Positions 59,401 to 64,000 of a DNA stretch of 64,000 bases are shown piece by piece (position 1 is the stretch's first letter; every line of letters begins with the position of its first letter). Made by a program: the position numbers and the translations under genes. Under the pieces are notes generated by a model. The model was not told where the DNA came from and did no database searches. It saw only the letters and a list, made by a program, of their open reading frames with translations. The DNA is from Nageia nagi. Its lineage: Eukaryota > Pinophyta. The DNA is taken from contig JBITNC010000001.1 in the NCBI GenBank assembly GCA_050084985.1, forward strand, positions 126,170,001-126,234,000, given 5' to 3'.

Positions 59401-60397
59401 AAACATCAGCAAACACAAGATCAACTTCAATAATTCAAGTACCTACTCCTCCAACTATGCTTTAAACATAATTACTAAGTCCATATACAAGCCCAACTTC
59501 AATTGACACTTCAAACCCCACATTGGCAAGCATGAGGACATAAAAAAAAAGAAGTTTAAGAGAAATTTATCAACAAGATGAAGAAGAAAATGATGGAGAT
59601 CATAATTTGCTTTATGCTTTGTATTCATCTATAGGTGATCCAATTTATTTTGAAGATGCAATTAAGAAAGAGAAATGCTTTGCAACCATGCATGAAGAAA
59701 TATCAACCATAGAAAAGAATGATACATGGGAATTGGTGAGTCTTCCATAAAGAAAGGATGTAATTGGTTTAAAGTGGATCTATAATACCAAATACAATGT
59801 TGAAGGAAAGATTGATAGGTATAAGGCAGGGCTAGTTGTCAAAGGATACAAGCAGCAGCATGGAATAGATTATGATGAGACATTTGCTCTAGTTGCAAAG
59901 ATAGAAAAAGTGAGAGTAGTCTTGGCAATAAAAGCTCAAACCAAATGGAATGTATACCAAATGGATGTAAAATCAGTATTTTTTAATGGAATCTTGAAAT
60001 ATGAAGTGTATGTGGAGCAACCAATTGGTTATGAAGTTCTAGGATAAGAAAATAAGGTCTACAAGATAAAAAGGTAGTTTCTAGACTACAATAAGCACCA
60101 TGGGCATGGTACAAAAAAATAGATTCTTATTTGATGAGAAATAGCTTTTTGCAAAAGTGATGGTGAGCCCACTCTTTTCATTAAATCAAGTAATGTAAAC
60201 ATGTTAAAGAGATCCAAAATGGAAAATACTAAACCAAGTCCAACTTCAATAGCCATGGGCTTGAAACTGAAAATGGAAGATTGGAAAAAAATGTAAATTC
60301 AACCTTGTATAAGAGTATGGTGGAAAGCTTAATGTATTTGACAACTAGAAGACTAGACATAATGTATGCAATGAGCCTAATTTCAAGGTTTATGAAG
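56448..60397 (+). pseudogene. CopC2 gag-pol, decayed
   Basis: It starts mid-Gag (similar to CopC1 from 4113). A degraded zinc knuckle in YHYCMKYGHYANECKKK (near 56820-56870) keeps the last His and Cys. Protease and GAG-pre-integrase-like sequence (57000-57600) and an integrase piece (57600-58070) follow. RT sequence runs 59600-60170. Between about 60180 and 60200 the RT segment with YVDD is deleted relative to CopC1, and reading resumes at KMENTKPSPTS. Stops, frameshifts and the two transposons destroy it. The clean pieces 56628-56873, 57117-57359 and 59273-59506 are fragments, not genes. Confidence 0.83.
58073..59162. mobile_element. GGGTG-TIR DNA transposon, copy 2 (inverted relative to copy 1)
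   Basis: Right end, read inverted, GGGTGAGTGCAAGAATTTGG matches the left end of copy 1. Its left end GGGATGAAAATAAGAAGTTG forms the other TIR. The flanks are TAA (58070-58072) and TAG (59163-59165). Comparison with CopC1 around 5950 suggests an original TAG duplicated as TSD. It is 1090 bp and includes ATTAGGATCTTGA-like short repeats near 58160-58310 that copy 1 mostly lacks. No transposase frame. Confidence 0.72.
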
Positions 60398-61075
60398 TGA
60401 AATATCCCAATTATTACTCAAGATTTTTGGGCATAAAAAACTAGATCTGTTACATGCTATCTTTGACTTCAAACTCCAACTGTAACAGCACTTTTATTAC
60501 TTAATAATGATGACAGAATTCTGATCTTATAACAGCAGTAATATAGGAATTAAATCGCATGAAAGAGACCATAGAATCATTCATTCAAGAGTTGATAACA
60601 AGAACAATGAGTATATGAGATCAAATCTTCAATACGCAAGTAATAAGACTGTTATTTTCGTAACAATTCTGTAACATTCCTGTAACAATATTTAGGGCAT
60701 CCAAAATATGAGAGTCTCCTCACAAATTCTTCAAAATGCCACTTCTAAGGCTGTTGGGCGCATCCCTAGGCCAAAGAAGGATGAGAAGGGCACATCCCTA
60801 ACTCAAGAAAAGTAGATATCAGAATTTGATTGGATGATCCATTGAAAATGAGAAATGTTTTTGCTTAAATAGCCACTAAATGTCTCCATAAAAGCCAGCC
60901 GACCAGCCTTGGAAGAGAAAACTAGATTTCCAAGTGGTTTTGCCGACTTGAACATGGATAATGATTCCAAATACAATTCTTTACATTTTTTTTTGATAAA
61001 TGCCGAAAGTGTAAAGTACTCCTAGATCTAGAAATTGCAATGAAAATGAAATACAAAGAATTTTGGGACATTACA
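60398..61075 (-). repeat. 3' LTR of GypD
   Basis: 678 bp, TGAAATATCCCAA to TTTTGGGACATTACA on the plus strand. The termini are inverted (TGTAATGTCCC and its near-complement GGGATATTTCA). The pol frame continues into it. Confidence 0.85.
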
Positions 61076-63993
61076 AATCCTCTCCCTCCCAAATTGCTTG
61101 TCCTCAAGCAATTCAAGGCTGGATGCATAAGGATGTCTGACCCTTGCCATGTAGCATCTTCAACTGGTAAGCCTTTCCATTTTATCAGGTACTCTTTGAT
61201 GACTCTATTCCTCAAGATTTTTTCCTTGGTCTCCAAGAGGGTTTCAGGTTCAAGAATCAGCTTGCCTTCTTCATCAAGTGGGGGTAACTCCGTAGATGGA
61301 ACCACATGCTGTCCTAAGGCCTTTTTGAGGCATGAAACATGAAAGACATTATGGATCTTGCTATTGCGTGGCAACTCTAACTCATATGCAGCTTCTCCCA
61401 CCTTGCGTATGACCTTATATGGGCCATAAAATCGTGGTCTTAGCTTTTCCTTCCCACTTTTCTTCAATGTGGACTATCTATAGGGCTGCATTCGTAAGTA
61501 GACCATATCTCCAACTTCAAATTGGCATTCTGTTCTTTGTTGATCAGCATATTTCTTCTGCTGGTTTTGTGCAAGTTGGATGTTATCTTTTAGGGTCTTC
61601 AATATATTCTGATTTTCTTCCATAAAGTCTTTAGCTTTAGGTACCCTACTATCATTGATCAACAAGTCAATAATGTTAGGAGCATTATATCCATACAAAG
61701 CCATAAAAGGAGACATCTTAATGGAGATGTGATATGAGGAATTATAGCAAAACTCCCCTAAGTGCAACCATTTTATCCATGCACGTTGCTGCCCTGAAAC
61801 ATAGTTCCTTAGGTAACCTTCTACCCATTTGTTCACTATTTCTATTTGTCCATCAGTTTGGGGATGATAACTTGTACTTGGGGTTAGTATTGTACCACAT
61901 AATTTAAATAATTCTTGCCAAAACAAACTCATGAACTTGCTGTCCCTATCACTTACAATATTTTTAGGTATGCCATGGAGTCTAAAGATTTCTTTGAAGA
62001 ACAAGTTAGCCACTTGAACTGTTGTGTATGAGGTGGAAATGGCATAGAAATGTGCAAATTTGGTCAATCTGTCCACTACCACATAGATGCAATCTTTACC
62101 TTGTACTTTGGGCAAACCAGAAATGAAGTCCATGGATATACTTTCCCATTTTTATGTGGGAATGGGAAATGGTTGTAGCAATCCTGCTGGTAATGTATTC
62201 TCTCCCTTATTTTCTTGGCAAATAATACATTCTCTTACATGTCTAAGAACATCATCCTTGAACCCCGTCCATGTGAATCTTTCTCGCAGCTGTCTATATG
62301 TTTTAAAGAAGCCAGGAAGACCAGCCATTGGTGTGTCATGCATTGCCTCAATTAATTTCTCTTTTAACTTTGAATTGGGCACAAGAAAAATTCTATTTTT
62401 GTAGAAAATCAATCCCTTTCTAATGTTGTACCTGTCATCTTTCAAGTGGCCATCTATGAGACGTGATGCTAATTCATTCTTGGTATATTCAGCCATGATG
62501 GCAGCTTTCCAATCGTCAATAATGATGGATGTAGAGTGAAAGGAGGGTGTTCTTGAGAGTGCATCAGCTGCTGTGTTCTTTTTCCCTTTTACAAATTCAA
62601 TGTCAAAATCATAGGATTGAAGCTTGGTTACCCATTTTTGTTGTCTCTCATTCAAATCTTGCTGTCCCAAAAAGTATTTAAGACTGTTATGATCAGTCCT
62701 TACTATGAACTTGCCACATACCAAGTATTGTTTAAATTTGGCTAATGCATGCATAATGGCAAGCATTTCTTTGTCATAAATACTGAAAGCCTTTTCATTG
62801 GGTTTGAGTTTTCTACTTTCAAAGCAAATTGGCTATCCTTTTTGCATGAGAATAGCTCCTATCCCAAAGCCTGACGCATCACAATCAATAGTGAAAGGTA
62901 AGGAAAAATCTGGAAGTGCAAGTAGTGGACAAGTGGTCATTACCTCTTTCAATTTTGTGAAAGCCTTGTGGGCCTCCTCATTCCATGCAAATGCATCTTT
63001 TTTTGTCAATTCGGTCAATGGAGCTGCTAAGGCTGAAAACCCCTTGATGAATCTTCTATAGTAACTGCAAAGACCCAAGAATCCTCTCAAATGGGTCAAG
63101 TTGGTTGGTGTGGGCCATTCTTGAATAGCTGCAATTTTGTGTTCATCCACTTGTACCCCTTTGTTACTGATTATGTGTCCCAAATAGAGAATTTCAGTCA
63201 ACCCAAATTCACATTTGGATTCCTTAGCATAGAACTCTTCTTGCTCCAAGATTCTTAGGACTGTTTCCAAATGCTTCAAATGGTCTTCCCAAGAATTGCT
63301 ATAGACAAGGATGTCATCAAAAAATACTAATACAAATTTTCTCAAATATTCTCTGAATATTTGGTTCATAGCTGATTGGAAAGTGGCAGGAGCATTTGTC
63401 AAACCAAAGGGCATCACCAAAAATTCGAAATGACCATAGTGGCACCTAAAGGTAGTTTTGTGAACATCCTCCTCATTGACTCTAATTTGGTGATAGCCGG
63501 ATCTAAGGTCAATCTTGGAAAAATACATAGCTCCATGCAATTCATCCATGAGCTCATCCACCCTAGGAATGGGGTATCTATTCTTGATGGTTTTTTTATT
63601 AAGGGCTCTATAATCTATGCACATTCTCAATGTTCCATCTTTCTTTTTGGCCAATACAATGGATGAGGCAAATGGGCTTGTACTTGGACGAATATGGCCT
63701 AGAGCTAAGAGTTCATTTATGATCTTTTCAATTTCATCTTTATATATCTTTGGATGCCTATAGGGGTTAATCATGATGGGTTTGGATCCATGTTCAAGTT
63801 CAATGGCATGTTGGAAACCTCTATGTGGGGGCAAACCTTTGGGAACTTCTTTGAAAATTTTACTATGCTTGCTTAGTAAAGTTTGAATGCCGGAATGATG
63901 AAAAACACAATGAGTGGATGGATGATTCATACCTTTTAATGTGAAGATTTGGACAGCCCATACGAATTCTCCCTTTTTGAGGATCTTCTCCAT
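60922..63993 (-). pseudogene. GypD pol: RT, RNase H, integrase, chromodomain, with three stops
   Basis: RT (63993-62836): [48 protein letters not shown] and the catalytic FFDDILVYS (near 63320) are intact. RNase H (62766 down to about 62560): FIVRTDHNSLKYFL. H2C2 zinc finger: HVRECIICQENKG. Integrase (62133-61477): ISMDFISGLPKVQG, FVS-type IVSDRDSKF, STSYHPQTDGQIEIVNK. Then GPYKVIRKVGEAAYELELP, and a chromodomain (EYLIKWKGLPVEDATWQGSD, near 61150-61200), which may direct integration to marked chromatin. In-frame stops: TAG 62833-62835, TAA 62152-62154, TAG 61474-61476. The last frame ends inside the LTR at 60922, about 51 codons past its start. Confidence 0.92.
61076..61090 (-). other. Polypurine tract of GypD
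   Basis: The minus strand reads GGGAGGGAGAGGATT, immediately upstream of the 3' LTR. It also codes for GGRGF in the pol frame. Confidence 0.8.
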
Positions 63994-64000
63994 TCTTTTA

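Larger units (their letters stand above)
55351..60397 (+). mobile_element. CopC2: old, truncated Ty1/copia element
   Basis: It begins with the CopC-type LTR at 55351 and carries gag, integrase and RT remnants colinear with CopC1. Compared with CopC1, everything from LTR position about 220 to the middle of gag is missing. The last part of pol and the 3' LTR are cut off by GypD at 60398. Two DNA transposons of one family sit in it (55580-56444 and 58073-59162) in opposite orientation. It provides the empty site for the CACTA element of CopC1. Confidence 0.85.
60398..64000 (-). mobile_element. GypD: chromodomain Ty3/gypsy element, runs off the window
   Basis: 3' LTR 60398-61075, PPT, then on the minus strand RT, RNase H, integrase and chromodomain, which is gypsy order. 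The coding part has only three in-frame stops in the visible 3 kb, so it is fairly young. It inserted into CopC2. TGAAG (60393-60397) is the left half of the presumed TSD, and the other half is outside the window, as are Gag, protease and the 5' LTR. Confidence 0.92.

Overview
The window looks like nuclear DNA of a large, AT-rich, transposon-saturated plant genome. It holds plant-type Ty1/copia and chromodomain Ty3/gypsy elements, pentatricopeptide-repeat (PPR) and receptor-like-protein (RLP) gene debris, and a plant-mobile-domain remnant. A seed plant with a bloated genome, possibly a gymnosperm, would fit, but the species cannot be read from the sequence. I see no intact host gene, no rRNA or tRNA gene, no CRISPR array and no bacterial-style operon. 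Nearly every coding stretch is a decayed transposon or host pseudogene.

Names used below. CopA1 (15723-23970) and CopA2 (32283-41799) are two young copia elements of one family on the minus strand, each with near-identical LTRs, 5-bp target-site duplications (TSDs), PBS and PPT. CopB (11966-29382) is an older minus-strand copia element that CopA1 split between its integrase and RT regions. CopC1 (3196-9527) and CopC2 (55351-60397) are old plus-strand copia elements of a third family. GypE (47641-49374) is a decayed plus-strand gypsy fragment. GypD (60398 to window end) is a fairly young minus-strand chromodomain gypsy element inserted into CopC2.

Layout. 1-2485: AT-rich, nothing recognised. 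2486-3195, 9539-10113 and 29905-31740: three copies of one host repeat that contains a PPR pseudogene. CopC1 lies between the first two and carries a 1.19-kb CACTA-type DNA transposon with perfect TIRs and an AGT TSD. 10114-10444: a candidate LTR plus PBS. 11966-29382: CopB with CopA1 nested inside. 31741-32277 continuing at 41805-43440: decayed plant-mobile-domain sequence interrupted by CopA2. 45710-46240: a 90-bp degenerate tandem array. 47641-49374: gypsy integrase, LTR and PBS. 51009-51545: AAT-type low complexity. 54413-55307: rearranged RLP fragments. 55351-60397: CopC2 carrying two inverted copies of a GGGTG-TIR DNA transposon. 60398-64000: GypD.

How the parts relate. The window is a record of layered insertion. 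The most interesting signal is in the two CopA elements. Their 5' leaders, between PBS and gag, are homologous at both ends, but each carries a different, more GC-rich middle block. Both blocks have short PPR-like peptides in the sense orientation, which suggests repeated capture of host PPR sequence at one place in a retrotransposon family. The same elements also differ by a 3' minisatellite (11 units in CopA2, deleted in CopA1 together with the end of pol) and by a perfect 3 x 70-bp expansion in the CopA1 leader.
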